The notes: generated by a model from the letters alone, not told the origin. A DNA stretch of 29,925 bases from Cyclostephanos tholiformis (GCA_036939975.1 JALLPB010000248.1:1-29925), one strand, 5' to 3'; counted from the first letter of the stretch, positions 9,201-21,039 are shown. Numbers and translations are program-made.

Positions 9201-12200
9201 TCCCCTCAGTCGACTCGGCAGTTCTTTGATGATCTACTTTTGAAATCGAGACAAGAATTAAATGAAGCGTCGCAGATCGCACGTGTAGCTTGTAACCCTC
9301 AGAAAGTGAAATTGACAATTCACTGAGAATGAGAGGGAGGTATTTCATGTCAAGCGACACCGCCATTTTAGACAGAGTATCGCTAGCAGATTCACGATCA
9401 TTCGAATCCTTGTTTTTCAAGGCGTTACACACGCAAGTGATGAGCTTCGGCAACTTCGATTCAAAAATAGAGGTAGGGAGCTTCTGATATAGCTTCATCA
9501 GTGCCAGAACAACGCTGGAGCGAAGACTTTTGTTCTTAGAGCCATGCTTATCAACTTTCTCCTTCATCAAAAATGATTCAACTTTCGGAATTATTCTGTT
9601 GCTCAATGATCTCCACACCTTTGGGGCGAACCAAACACGACCGAGTGAGAAAATTAAAGAAAAAAATAACTAAACATTCTGGGTAACTTACGCCGTTTCC
9701 CTGAGTTAATTGTGATGCTCGGTCTTCTTCGCATGGTTTACTGTCGTCTCCCGTTTCAACAGAAAAGTGGAACCCATCAATGATAGCGCAGAGCATGGCT
9801 ATCAAGTACCTTTCTTGGTCAGGATACCTGACCAGATTATTCAGAACTGACTGCAGTGTGCTATTGTATTTGCCCCAAGGTAAATGTTTCGCGATTTCAC
9901 CAACGGTTGCGATTGCTTCGACAACATACGCCTCTTCGTCGTTGGAATTACATTCATAAACTGGATGCATTGCGAGGGGTAATAAAATGTTTCCAAAAGA
10001 TTGATCCGAGAACAAGGGTAATTGACCAGCCAAGTCGTTATTGGCACAGAGCATCTTCCGCAATCTGTTAAATGCCCTAGTCCTTCGATGCAGCTGCACA
10101 TGAGTGAGATTCAAAAAGAAGTCCAATTCCTGATCATCATTCCGAATAAGACACCTCAAGTCTCCATACAAATGAGCAGATTTGCAACCGACAAAATGAT
10201 TTGCAACGTGCGATAACAACAAAATGAAAATTCTTCTCGATGCAAGATGTTTTGTCGTAATCCCAATTTTCAAACAAGGTACAACGGTTTTCTCGATCAA
10301 TTTCAACCAACAATTTTGATGGGCATCATCTTTCTCATCCATGTTCGATAAAGCTAATTCAGAGCATGTCGTCACCAGGCATTTCAATGCTTTGTTTGAT
10401 GATCTACTGATGACACCGTCTGGATCATACAACATATGGAAACATGTGTAAATCAAAGGCAACAATATGCGAGTGCCATCAAATAATGTATTTTGCTCAT
10501 TTGTCATCTGTCGACGCCCTTCTTTTTCATCTTTTGTAAGAGCGAGCCAGTTTCCTTTTGATTGGCTGTCTCCCCCTAGCCCATTTAAGACAGGCAACAT
10601 TTTTTCAAAATCATGTTCATCCACAAAGGAAGTACTTGCTGCATTTAGGTCGGCAACGGCATGTGCGACTAGTTTCCACTTCGGGCATACACACTCTCGA
10701 CTGCAAATGGCACCAATTGCTAATGTTAGTAACTTGCGGTGCTCTTTTGATGTTACGCCGGCGTTATTTTTGTTTGGTCCTAGAAGCTGAATATCACAAT
10801 GTCAGGTGTCAGTATCAGCCGCACCAGACTTAATGTTCGAGTAATGCGTGAAAGCAGAGACAGCTCACCTTCGATATAGCGTGAAAGTGTGACATTGACG
10901 CTTGAGTAGATAGACTTGGGATCAAGCTATTTATTGTTCGCATAACATACAGTTGATTAGGATGAGAGTCAAATTTCAATAACGGAACAAGCAAGTTGCA
11001 AAGGGTCTCCATTGTTGCAATATGCTCCTCATTCACTTTTGTAGCTGATACAAGAAGCTCAGTAACACGACATAGAATGTTCAGTTGTAACCCATCAGTT
11101 GAATTTTGCTGCTTGGGTGACTTGTTCAAAGAACGACGACTGCCATCAACGTCTTCATCAAGATGAACATTCTTAGAAATACTAGTCAGACGGTTAGTGA
11201 ATCGCGCGATGAGCAGATGTATATTTTGAAGAATAATGGTTTGTCCCGTCGTCTGCACGTTGCATGACATCAGCCTATCATCCAGAGTACCCCCATCTGT
11301 GAGGAGACCCCCGATGATACGTAATACACAGTTCATGACATTCATTCGTGTTGTCCCAGCTATACATTTGAAAACTGCAACCACAGCAATTTCAGATTGG
11401 TATAAAAGAGGAATCAGCCCATGATGCGATGACATTGCCTCAATGAGCTGCAGTAAACTTGGAGGTCTTTCTGCATTTATGACAGTGTTCGGAAGAGCAA
11501 TCAAAGAAGAAGATATGGCCTTCCACAAACGATCGACGTGCATAGAAAAATCTGTAGATGAAGCAAACTTGGTCATTATATCGGCCAATCGAAGAAAGGT
11601 CAAAGTTCTAATGCGACCTATACCAGCATTAGCATCATGCTCGACAAATGTGCTTTCATCATGATGCGGTTCATTTTTGATCGCCTGATTCTTGATATTG
11701 GCGACAAGGGCCTGCTCAGTCTGCTCACTTATTGCAAGCAATAGATTTGTGAAAGTATGAACAAAGTCTTTCACTCCAAAGCCAATTTGATTAATGACAT
11801 CGGAGAGCAAATTAAGAAACCCTTCTTGTCTTTTCAGAGGGATACATGTTATCTCTGTTGAAGTAATACTTTTCGATGCCTCAATCAATCTTGTCAGTGG
11901 TTCTTTTTCAATATGCACACCCTCGTTTTTCATATTTGCAGTTCGAGGAATGAAGGTCCTGATCATCATATATACGAAGTAATTCAACTCCCCCTCCTTG
12001 TTGCCAATACCAGAGAAAAATGACAATATTGCAGCCCTACGGGCTGTGGGAGAGTCTTTGGCGGACTTCCTTGCGCCATTCCCACGCGCTGAGAAACGCC
12101 CAAATAGAATTCGTATCACAATTGGTACAAGTAAAAGTCTATGCTCTGCATCAACGATTTCACTATCTTCGGATAGATCAAATTTCGTCAAAGCTTCCCG

Positions 12201-15200
12201 GAGGCCTTCCCTTTTCAGCATCGGCTGCACATAATCTATGTATGGTGAAAGGTAGGGTAGCTTGAATCTCAGCAGGCACGAAAAGGCCAAATTAGATAAC
12301 CTCGGATCAGGATTAGCCAGGTGAGAAACAAATAATTGGAGAAGAAGCTTATGCTTGAAGAGTTGTTGCGGCCCTTTCACAGCAGCGAACACTCTGAGGA
12401 AAGATTCAAGCTTCTTTTGAATCGATTTGCGATTTAACTCTTCCTTACGCCAAGTGATATGACTGTGTGAAAGTTTCAAAATTGAATTATTATTGTGACA
12501 AATGCGCGAGCATGGTGAGCAAAAAGGAAAAATACTAATTAGAATTCTTACCTTCTTGCTAGGTCAGTTAAATCAATTTCTCTCGAATCTGGCTCGTCTT
12601 GATGAAAAACGTAATACTGCGAAACGAGAAACTCAAAGAAGATCGGAACGACAGTCTTAGACTTGGTGGACGTGAGATGAGGGGCTTTTTCCAAAATCGA
12701 CCAAATACTTTCAAACAAGGTCAGCTCATCAGTGACTGCATGACGAGAAACTTGGGCGTTTCTCTCATCATTCAGTGGTCGGAGAATATCATTTTTCTTC
12801 CCCTTGGACATCTCCCAGGCTATGCATAGACTTTGATGATGAGTGATTATACCGACATGACAAGGATCATCTCTCGGCGAAGTTATTATTTCGCCTGTGC
12901 TGATATCTTCAATTGGTGGTTTTTGCATTGACCGGTTCAAAGCCTCCTCAATAAATGGCCAAGCTGGTCCTTCCTGAGCTGTGGATATGGAAACAATGAC
13001 TTTAACTGCAGCTGGCCAAATGGGTGCAAATTTTACATGCAATAATCCTAGCATGTGACAAGTGACAGCTTCTGCGTAGACAATAGGCAATTTCCCAGTT
13101 CGGGCGTAAACATCAATGCGAGTCAGCAATGATGTGAGCTTACGTTCATTTGGAAATGCTACCGGTAAGGATTCTAGAGTCCTCAGCAGCGAGATGACAT
13201 CACACGCTCCCGACAAAAACGACGAAGAGGGGATATTCTCGTTTGATATTTCCTTTTCATATGATGTCTGGGGTCTATAACTAGGCTCTTCGTCAAGATC
13301 ATCTGTCACGTCAAGGTCGGCATGGTCAGAGACAAATGGACGTAACGGGTAGCTTTCTAGTACCTGTAGCGTATACGACCTCAGAAAGTGACTCGATTCA
13401 GCCAAATTAGGCACCAGCAGCTCAAATGTCTCATTGGATCTGTCGTTGAGATATGATCCGGGATCAATATAGGATAGAGCTGCTGTAATTGTTGCAACGC
13501 CTCGGACAACCAACATGGACTTTGGATGTTGAAATAAAAGAGAGCTAGCATACATCTTTGCCTCGCCTAGTATTCTTTTCACCGCCGAGATAATCTTGGG
13601 GGATGAGATTCGATTGTGGCACTCGATAATTGACTTCGAAAGCGATTCGAAGACGAGGGACTGTGTGATTAAGTATTCCTGTTTGATCCCCATATTATCT
13701 TCCAAATTTTCATTCAGATTTTTGAGTAGTGACGAATACCAATTTAATACGGCGACGATGGGACAATTCGAATCCGAGTTTTCTTCGCTGTCTTCATCAT
13801 TACCAATGAGTTCAAGGCACACTAAGAATGGTATGCATCGAGAAATATAGCCCACACGAGCCAACTGACTAGATACATTAGCCTGATCCGACTTAGATTT
13901 TTTCTTCCCTCTTTTTGATAGAGATTCAAGATCTGTTGTCAGGCATATGTCGAAAAGTGATCGACGTACTTTGGAAGAAATTTTAGGGCAGTACTCAGCT
14001 GCTTCCCAAGAAAACAATGCTTCTGCAGCGGTGTCATCAATATCATTGTCGCTCGAGCTTTCGGCATCAGTTTTGGGCCAAACTGCAATTGAAATGGTAT
14101 GCAACAACACCAACGACGAATCATCAAGTTTTTCAAATCTCGAGGCAGCTGCACCTAATACAGCCGGAATAAGATATGCAGAAGCTTCTTTCTTGGGCAG
14201 GTAGGGTAGAAGATTCTGGCAAAGAAATAGAGCTGGATCAAGACCAGTTTCGGGCAAATCAGCGTCCGCATCAACTCGAGATATGATGGTGGGGAGGATT
14301 TTGCCGAGCCGCAAAGCAAACGAAGAATGTCCAGGATTCGTTCGCCAAGCCGAACAAAGGTATCTTAGAATATGCTCTTGAAGTGTGTGCCCCACCTTTG
14401 AGTAAATGCTTTGGCCAAGAAGCTCTTGCAACGAATCGGCTACGCGATCTGCCGCACCACATCGATCAAACCCGTTGCTAAGGAGTCTACCATCTTGAAA
14501 AATGATGGTTTCAGTCATCAAATCAATAACATGTCTGAACACATAAACATTAATTACTGCATTTGAATCTGTTGATGACGGCAATTCTTTCATCATGGTT
14601 GTGGTCAGATCCAGTGCACGGTGCATTTCGTCCAAGACTCCAGCAAATGCATTTCCTGCCATATCGTGCCCCTCTTCCTGCGATCTACGAGCGACATGAC
14701 CGCGCACTTTGTACAGAAATTGCGATGCAACCTCATAAACAGCGAATACCTTGTCCTTTTCCAATGCCAGTAGTTGCTGAGCGTCATAGCCCTCTTTACA
14801 TTTCATTGTCTTCTTTTGACTACCAAAGCCAATAATACAATCCATTATTGTTTTAGCCACCAATCGACCTTTCTCTGAATGCAATCTCCCCGGAGCACCT
14901 CTTGACACTTCGAACAATAAGGAAGACACACCATCGATGGCGTCTGCGCGTACTCTTTTCCCTTGACTATTATCCGTGCCTGAAGAAACAGCTAAAGAAT
15001 CCGCCAAGGCTTTCACTGTCCTACTCAAATGACGCTTTAAACCCTTCCCCGAGCACTTTCTGAGCAGCGGCGCATAAGCCTCGCATGCTAATCGTCGGGC
15101 AATATCACGTTTGTGACAGATCGTTTTACCGTAGAATTGACGAAGAATGTCAGCATCATCTACCGTTCGTTGCTGTTTCGCGGATATTTTTTCCTCCCCT

Positions 15201-16198
15201 GATTGATTATTCGGAAGATGGCTATGAAGGAGTTTATCTGAGTTGTATTTGAATAGATATGATACAGCTCGGAAGGCAGCTTCAATGTGACTGACATCTA
15301 ATGGGATAAAAGTGAGACTGTCTGGAGAATCTGCAGTTGAAACGATGGGAGGGTTCAACATGTCGTCGATAATACGGGGCAGTATCCTCGTAGTCAAGAA
15401 TGGATAGATTTCCCTTCGAAGTTCTCGTGCAAGAACCCCAAATAGGTGAAGGACTTCGTTTGTTGCGATGTTGACTGAGTATCCATAGGGTGCTACCTTG
15501 TTCGATAAGTGATTCTTATAGGACTTCCAACTTTCATTGTGCAGTTTACGTGGTTGAGTAGGAGAGTCGATGTGTTCGTTCTTCATTCCACGGGGACTCA
15601 ATAGATATGCATATAGTAAGTCTACGATCCGTTCTCCGTGGTACAACAACTCGGCGAAAGACTTGCACAACGGCCGCAGTTCTCTTACCAACTTTTGATA
15701 GAGTTGAGATCCATTCCTTTGTGCGGATATTTCCAATTCGGTCAGGAAAATTGTCCCTCCAGTGATGAGCTCTGTTGTTTGGATTTCTTGATCCACCTCT
15801 TCATCTTCAAGCGATCCTACGTCAATATTCTGACCATCAATGCCTTTGGCGTCGTCATAAGAAATGGCAAGATTTCCTCCAGTTTCTTTGGATACGATCA
15901 CCGCCGTTCGTCCGACACCATGTCCTTCCGCATCATTGTCCCTACCAAAATAACGCACCTCCTTCATTTCATGCTTGTCGGTTTTATTCTTCTTACAACT
16001 CTTCGATCCACCGTCGCCACTGCGAAAAGAAGTACCGTGAACGCGCTTCTCGCGCAAGCCAGTTGAGGTAGCTGTACGCCGGCTGTCAGAGCTTCGATAG
16101 ACATCGGCGTTGGCATATTTGGCTCGGAATTTGGCTGAAGCAAATCGGAGGCGATTTTTACCTCCTTGGATATTGAAGGACTTGGTTGGTTGGTCCAT
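6218..16198 (-). CDS. UTP20: UTP20 (DRIM) U3 snoRNP / SSU processome HEAT-repeat protein
   Basis: There are six exons in transcript order: 16198-12552, 12462-10869, 10786-9692, 9618-9141, 9064-7734 and 7645-6218. Introns are 89, 82, 73, 76 and 88 nt. Donors are GTAAG or GTGAG and every acceptor is AG. The exons total 9573 nt in one frame, giving 3190 residues, longer than human (about 2785) or yeast (about 2490). UTP20 is a nucleolar scaffold of the small-subunit processome needed for 18S rRNA maturation. The DRIM region lies at about residues 1220-1360 and includes the family-typical EHRLLLVPIVIRILFGR. The last exon starts with a conserved FLQYLLEYPMGTQRF segment and a YEYEEGR motif. The C-terminus is Lys/Arg rich with an NPAAAAQRKI segment, as in other UTP20 proteins. 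The rest is helical HEAT-like repeats. The start at 16198 is the first ATG of the long exon 1 frame. A retrotransposon lies 254 bp upstream. Confidence 0.95.
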
Positions 16199-16451
16199 CC
16201 TATTGATGCAGCCCTTGATTATGCGTTCCTATTTGCTGAGTCTGACGGAAGTGAGCAGTGGGATGTCATGCATGCTGCAAAAAAAAGAGGATGTTGTGAG
16301 GATTGGTTGGCCCGGGTTTGTTGCTACATACGTACGACGTACATGGTACTTGAATTCAGGGTCTGTGCGTCGTACCTTCCCCCCCCTCGACCAGTTGATG
16401 ATAATATTATTGATTATTATTTATTGAGATGTGTTATATTTCAAGTGACTT
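16199..16451. promoter_or_regulatory. UTP20 upstream region, cut short by a retrotransposon
   Basis: This is all the sequence between the UTP20 start codon and the 5' LTR. It includes a C8 run near 16379-16386 and an AT-rich stretch (about 16395-16445) next to the LTR. The UTP20 promoter must lie here, or in or beyond the LTR. No specific element could be assigned. Confidence 0.4.
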
Positions 16452-16567
16452 TATCCTATGCAGTTTCCAACAGTTCTATTTATTTAAATCTTAACAGAAC
16501 TAAAAGCTATAAGCTCATCTTTCCATCAATTACATTCTAGTTCTACCTTTCATTCGAAGATAGGACA
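16452..16567 (+). repeat. 5' LTR (about 116 bp)
   Basis: This direct repeat matches the 3' LTR at 21049-21165. The first 24 and the last 44 bases are identical; the middle differs by about ten substitutions and small indels. A TATA-like TATTTAAA lies near 16480. At about 116 bp it is very short for a gypsy LTR. The exact outer edge is uncertain by one or two bases. Confidence 0.9.
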
Positions 16568-16580
16568 TTTTGATCAAAAT
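16567..16580. other. 14-bp perfect palindrome at the expected primer-binding site
   Basis: The sequence ATTTTGATCAAAAT spans the last base of the 5' LTR and the start of the leader. It reads the same on both strands. Minus-strand priming should start here, but no TGG-led match to a tRNA 3' end follows the LTR, so a standard tRNA primer site is not evident. Confidence 0.6.
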
Positions 16581-16624
16581 AACTACTACGTTCGAAAGAA
16601 GTAAAGATCAATCTTTTCGCCAAG

Positions 16625-19600
16625 ATGGGAAAAGACAAAGATGATTCGAAATCCTCAAAATCAAATCGAAATCAAAATCGATCAAAGGCGCAGCCGAAAT
16701 CCAATTGTATTCTCCGCTTCAACGATCCCAAACCAGGTAACGAATCAATAAAAGCCAAATTCAATGAAGTCGACGGAACCGAAGTAAGTGTTCAAATTCG
16801 CGGCTGGAAAACTGGCGATAACGAAGCCAACCTTGTTGGATTGATGCATCGAATGGTTTCCTTGGGAGATACTTATGAAATGTGGGAAGATGGAAAGACG
16901 AGAAAACTTTGCCAAGTAATGGCAAGAACTCTCGATGGGCAAGCCGAAGAAGATTGGCGAGAACTTATGGAAGATCGAGATAACGATTGGGAAGAAGACA
17001 ATCAAAAGAAGAAATTCATCCGAATGCTCCAAGGTTTAGGATCAGCAACATTCGGACCAAAAGCTTTCAAGAAACAATGTAAGTTTATGAAAGACGGAAA
17101 AATCAAAATTCCAGAGACAAACCTTCGTGCGGGCACGAATCGATTGATTCAAATCAACAAACTATTACCTTACCTCGGGATTGGAGCGAAGTCTTTCAGC
17201 ATCCAAGATCTCAACGAAATCATCGTGAAGAGTCTACCCCCGAAAGCATACAAGAAATATGTGGGAGACGGTGGCGACGAGTTAGACGATTTGACAGACA
17301 TAAAGGACCTCATGTCGACCATCGACGCCAAACTGGATTTGAAACGAGAAGTGGCGGCATTAGAGGAAGAAGAGAGGAGAATTGTTTCAGCTAAGCAAAA
17401 ATCTCACCAGGGAAAGGATAAATCAAAATCGGGCAAGGATTCAAAATCGAAAGACGATAAAGCAAAACCTTGCTTCAAACACGACGGTGAACACGATTGG
17501 CGCGATTGTCCGGATAACAAGAATCGTCGAGCCCAAAGCGAAAGCAAAAAGGAGAAGAACCAGAAGAAGGATCTGCACTCCGCGAAGGGTAGCGAAAAGA
17601 CGAATACTAAAACGCCAACGGTGACGTTCGTGGAAGACAAGAAGGAGAGTAGTAAGAATCGCTACAAGGACCTCGATTATTCGTCTGATGAAGGTTCAGC
17701 CATGATGGTTGTGGCTTCAGAGAATAAACAGGTCAACGGTATCACTATCATCCAAGTTCCTACAAGAAACGGGGAACTTAAAGCGACTACTATCTTAATC
17801 GATAATGGCTTCTCAGGATTTGCAATGATGTCATATCCATTCGCCAAACACCTTGGATACAAATTCCAGCGCAAAGAAGGAAATTCCTATCGTACAGCCG
17901 CAGGAAACATGGAAACGTCACTTTCTGTGACAGTCACGAATGTTAAACTCCCAGCTTTGAGTTGTCATAGAACATTTTCCGCGACATTCGAAGTGGCCCC
18001 ACCAGAATCTGGAGATTTTGGATATGGTGTCATCATGGGAATTGGCATGATGGACGAATTAGGAATTGATCAATCACGAACGGACAAAGTGATTACTTGG
18101 GGACCTGATATTGAAGTTCCAATGGTTCCCTTAGGTTATTGGACCGAGACACGCATCCGAAAAGCTTGCGAACGGACTAATCAAAAAAAGGAGCGGGAAA
18201 GAGAACATGTGGAGTCGAAAGAGACGACAAGCAACGCATCCAACCTCTTCTCAGCAATGCCAACAGCGAGTTTTAAAAAGGCTGCCTACGAAGCGCCCAA
18301 TCTCTTGGAAATTGCCAAACGTGACGGGCTCAAATTAACCTCTACGCAACAGGCCATGCTCCTGAACGTTCTCATCAAGAACGATAACATTTTTAAGGGC
18401 GGTTGTGGCTCTTATAATGGTGATCCGGTCGGCATAAAGGTGAAAGATGGTGCGATACCTTTTCGTGCGAGACCGTACCCGATTCCATTAAAAAATCGAG
18501 AGATTCTCGAACACGAGGTCGCCAGACAGTGTTCTATAGGATGCCTGAATCGATTGACTCCCGACGAGTTTGAACGACGCGAATGGGCTTTTCCGGCATT
18601 TGGAATACCCAAGAAAAACGGGACGATCCGATTCGTCATCGATTTTCGTCGCATCAACGCAAATCTGGTCCGCCGAGAATATCCTTTGTGGACTACCGAG
18701 GATATCCTTACCTCGATTAAGGGTTTTCTATACGCGACTAGCATCGACCTAAATATGGGATACCCATCGATCCCACTGAACGACGACGCGAGAAAAATTC
18801 TCACTATCGTCATGCCTTTCGGCGCTTACGAGTGCCTTACATTACCTATGGGGGTAATGCCCGCATCGGACCTTTTCCAAGCAAGGATGGTCCACATTTT
18901 TGCAGACATGAACGAACGACGCCCGTTCCCATATATCGACGACATCCTCCACTTCAAAGGGGACACCTTCGATGAACATCTCACAATTTTGGACGAGATT
19001 CTGGGACGGCTCGGTCAACACGGCTTACAAGTAAGTGCGGACAAAAGTCGTTTCTGTCAGGAGTCCGTTGAATATCTCGGATTCTTACTACATCGGACGG
19101 GTTACGAACCATTACCATCACGAGTTGATGCCATCCAACGCATCAATCCACCGAAGGACGTTCGGGGTGTACGTATGTTTCTGGGTGTGCTCAATTTCAT
19201 TAAAAATCATATTCCCCGCAGAGCCGAGATCTGTGAACCCATCACACGGCTCACTAAGAAAGACGTGAAATTTGTCTGGGGGGAGGAGCAGCAACGAGCT
19301 TTCGACAAAATTAAGGCGGTAGTTTCGGAGGCTATTTTATTGACCTATCCGAACCCGAACCGACCGTTTGATATCTACCCCGACGCGAGCAGTACACACG
19401 CAATGGGAGCTGTCCTCGCGCAGGATGGCAAGATTATTAGCACCTTTTCGCGCAAGTTCAACGACGCGCAACTCAAATACACTGTGACGGGACAAGAGCT
19501 CCTAGCAGCAGTCGAAGCTTGCAAACATTTCGCGCAGATAATTCGTGGATGCGAAATCAAGATCCACACGGATCACCAAAACCTCACGCACGATGGAACG

Positions 19601-21025
19601 GTCCACGTAAACTTGAGGGAACAGAGAGCGCGCATTTTTCTGGATTCGGAGTTTGGCGCTTCATTCGTGCATATTTCGGGCGCGGAAAACACAGCGGCAG
19701 ATGGATTAAGTCGACTCGACATGGCAGACGATGAGAATCCTCGCGACGCGACAACGCACGATATTTTCGCACTCACGCAGAACAATTTGGATAGGGAGGA
19801 GAACACAGATTTTCCCCTCGACATGAAAAAGATTATGATCGGTCAGCAGAACGACCGGGAACTCCAGCGACGAATCACATCGGGTAAATTTTCTACTCGT
19901 CTCGGTACAAAAACAATCGACGGCGGTACAGTCACGACCATCGATGGCCGGGTTTGGGTACCCAAAGACGCCCAACAGCGGATTGTCGATTGGTACCATG
20001 CGAACCTTCAGCATGCGGGAATCACTCGAACGGTCAATTCCATTGGCCAGACGTTCACGTGGAAGGGATTACGAGCGATGGTTGAGAAGCACATTCTCAG
20101 CTGCGACAGTTGTCAACGTAACAAGAATACGAATAAGAAATCCTACGGGAAGATTCCATTCGTATCAGCTCTTCGCGATCGAAGTCCTTGGGAGGTGGTT
20201 CATATCGATTGCTGCGGCCCGTGGAAGATAAAATGGCACAGTGCGGAGACTGGCACGATCAAGTCGGGGAGTATACATCTTGTTTCTATGGTGGAGGCTT
20301 GCACCGGTTGGAGCGAATTCGTACGCATCGGATCAGCTTCTTCCCTCGCGACGGCGCAAGCACTCGATAAAACTTGGCTCTGTCGCTACCCTCGACCCCA
20401 CAAAGTAGTACACGACAATGGTCCGGAATTCATGGGCTGCGAATTTCAAGAGATGCTTGATAGTTATGGCATCGTAAGCAAACCCACGACAATCAAAAAT
20501 CCGGCAGCCAACGCAATCGTCGAACGCATCCACGGTACATTGGGCGAGCAGCTTCGCTCCACTATTTTTTCGACCGACTGGAGCGACGATGTCGACACGC
20601 TCATTCAGGCGTGTGCCTTTGCTCTTCGGGCGGCTTCGCCAGCCAGGGGAACGTACTCGCCGGCTCAGCTCGCATTTGGGTACGATCTTATTTTTCGCCA
20701 GAAAGTCTTGATCGATTGGGAACGTATGAAAGCAGTTCGGATCAAGTTGGCGCAGGAGAACAATGCTAAGGAAAACAAAAAGCGGTTGGTTCACGAATAC
20801 AAAGTTGGGGATAAAGTTCTCTTGGTCTTCAAGCCGTATGAACGGCAGAACAGGAGTAAAATTTCACCCTCGACTTTTCCTCGGGGACCATTTACTATCA
20901 CGGAAGTGATCGCGAACGGCACTGTGAAGATACAGTGCGGAGCATATGTCGATCTGGTGAGTATTCGCCGGATCACTCCCTACTTTGAAAGAGAAACTGA
21001 TAGTTTCGATAGTCTTTGCGATTGA
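16625..21025 (+). CDS. Ty3/gypsy gag-pol polyprotein (single ORF)
   Basis: The protein has 1466 residues with no frameshift between gag and pol. Gag covers about 1-300: a helical capsid-like part, then a Lys/Ser-rich stretch and a zinc-knuckle-like C283-x2-H286-x3-H290-x4-C295. The aspartic protease is near 385-480 with active-site D393-N394-G395 where D-T/S-G is usual, followed by GVIMGIGMMDELGID. RT spans about 610-790: D709 in SIDLNMGY, LPMGV, and YIDD at 770-773. RNase H has D920, E958, D983 and D1026. Integrase has the zinc site H1125/H1130/C1160/C1163 and catalytic D1195, D1264 and E1300, with 35 residues between the last two (DD35E). The C-terminal RGPF...RRITPYF is a GPF/Y-type module. 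There is no chromodomain. The start ATG at 16625 lies 57 bp after the 5' LTR. The product should be cleaved into capsid and enzymes, which reverse-transcribe and integrate the element. Confidence 0.95.
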   Translation: MGKDKDDSKSSKSNRNQNRSKAQPKSNCILRFNDPKPGNESIKAKFNEVDGTEVSVQIRGWKTGDNEANLVGLMHRMVSLGDTYEMWEDGKTRKLCQVMARTLDGQAEEDWRELMEDRDNDWEEDNQKKKFIRMLQGLGSATFGPKAFKKQCKFMKDGKIKIPETNLRAGTNRLIQINKLLPYLGIGAKSFSIQDLNEIIVKSLPPKAYKKYVGDGGDELDDLTDIKDLMSTIDAKLDLKREVAALEEEERRIVSAKQKSHQGKDKSKSGKDSKSKDDKAKPCFKHDGEHDWRDCPDNKNRRAQSESKKEKNQKKDLHSAKGSEKTNTKTPTVTFVEDKKESSKNRYKDLDYSSDEGSAMMVVASENKQVNGITIIQVPTRNGELKATTILIDNGFSGFAMMSYPFAKHLGYKFQRKEGNSYRTAAGNMETSLSVTVTNVKLPALSCHRTFSATFEVAPPESGDFGYGVIMGIGMMDELGIDQSRTDKVITWGPDIEVPMVPLGYWTETRIRKACERTNQKKEREREHVESKETTSNASNLFSAMPTASFKKAAYEAPNLLEIAKRDGLKLTSTQQAMLLNVLIKNDNIFKGGCGSYNGDPVGIKVKDGAIPFRARPYPIPLKNREILEHEVARQCSIGCLNRLTPDEFERREWAFPAFGIPKKNGTIRFVIDFRRINANLVRREYPLWTTEDILTSIKGFLYATSIDLNMGYPSIPLNDDARKILTIVMPFGAYECLTLPMGVMPASDLFQARMVHIFADMNERRPFPYIDDILHFKGDTFDEHLTILDEILGRLGQHGLQVSADKSRFCQESVEYLGFLLHRTGYEPLPSRVDAIQRINPPKDVRGVRMFLGVLNFIKNHIPRRAEICEPITRLTKKDVKFVWGEEQQRAFDKIKAVVSEAILLTYPNPNRPFDIYPDASSTHAMGAVLAQDGKIISTFSRKFNDAQLKYTVTGQELLAAVEACKHFAQIIRGCEIKIHTDHQNLTHDGTVHVNLREQRARIFLDSEFGASFVHISGAENTAADGLSRLDMADDENPRDATTHDIFALTQNNLDREENTDFPLDMKKIMIGQQNDRELQRRITSGKFSTRLGTKTIDGGTVTTIDGRVWVPKDAQQRIVDWYHANLQHAGITRTVNSIGQTFTWKGLRAMVEKHILSCDSCQRNKNTNKKSYGKIPFVSALRDRSPWEVVHIDCCGPWKIKWHSAETGTIKSGSIHLVSMVEACTGWSEFVRIGSASSLATAQALDKTWLCRYPRPHKVVHDNGPEFMGCEFQEMLDSYGIVSKPTTIKNPAANAIVERIHGTLGEQLRSTIFSTDWSDDVDTLIQACAFALRAASPARGTYSPAQLAFGYDLIFRQKVLIDWERMKAVRIKLAQENNAKENKKRLVHEYKVGDKVLLVFKPYERQNRSKISPSTFPRGPFTITEVIANGTVKIQCGAYVDLVSIRRITPYFERETDSFDSLCD

Positions 21026-21039
21026 ATCTTAAAGACCAT

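Noticed and set aside
6218..12479. Five separate HEAT-like proteins downstream of the 1216-residue frame
   Set aside because: Good GT-AG sites join all of them in frame with the long first exon, and the joined product matches UTP20 end to end.
7646..12551. snoRNAs inside UTP20 introns
   Set aside because: Introns are only 73-89 nt, and those inspected (7646-7733 and 12463-12551) show no C-box/D-box pair.
16446..16451. TG at 16446 as the canonical start of the 5' LTR
   Set aside because: The matching part of the 3' LTR starts at TATCC right after the polypurine tract, so TGACTT lies outside the repeat.
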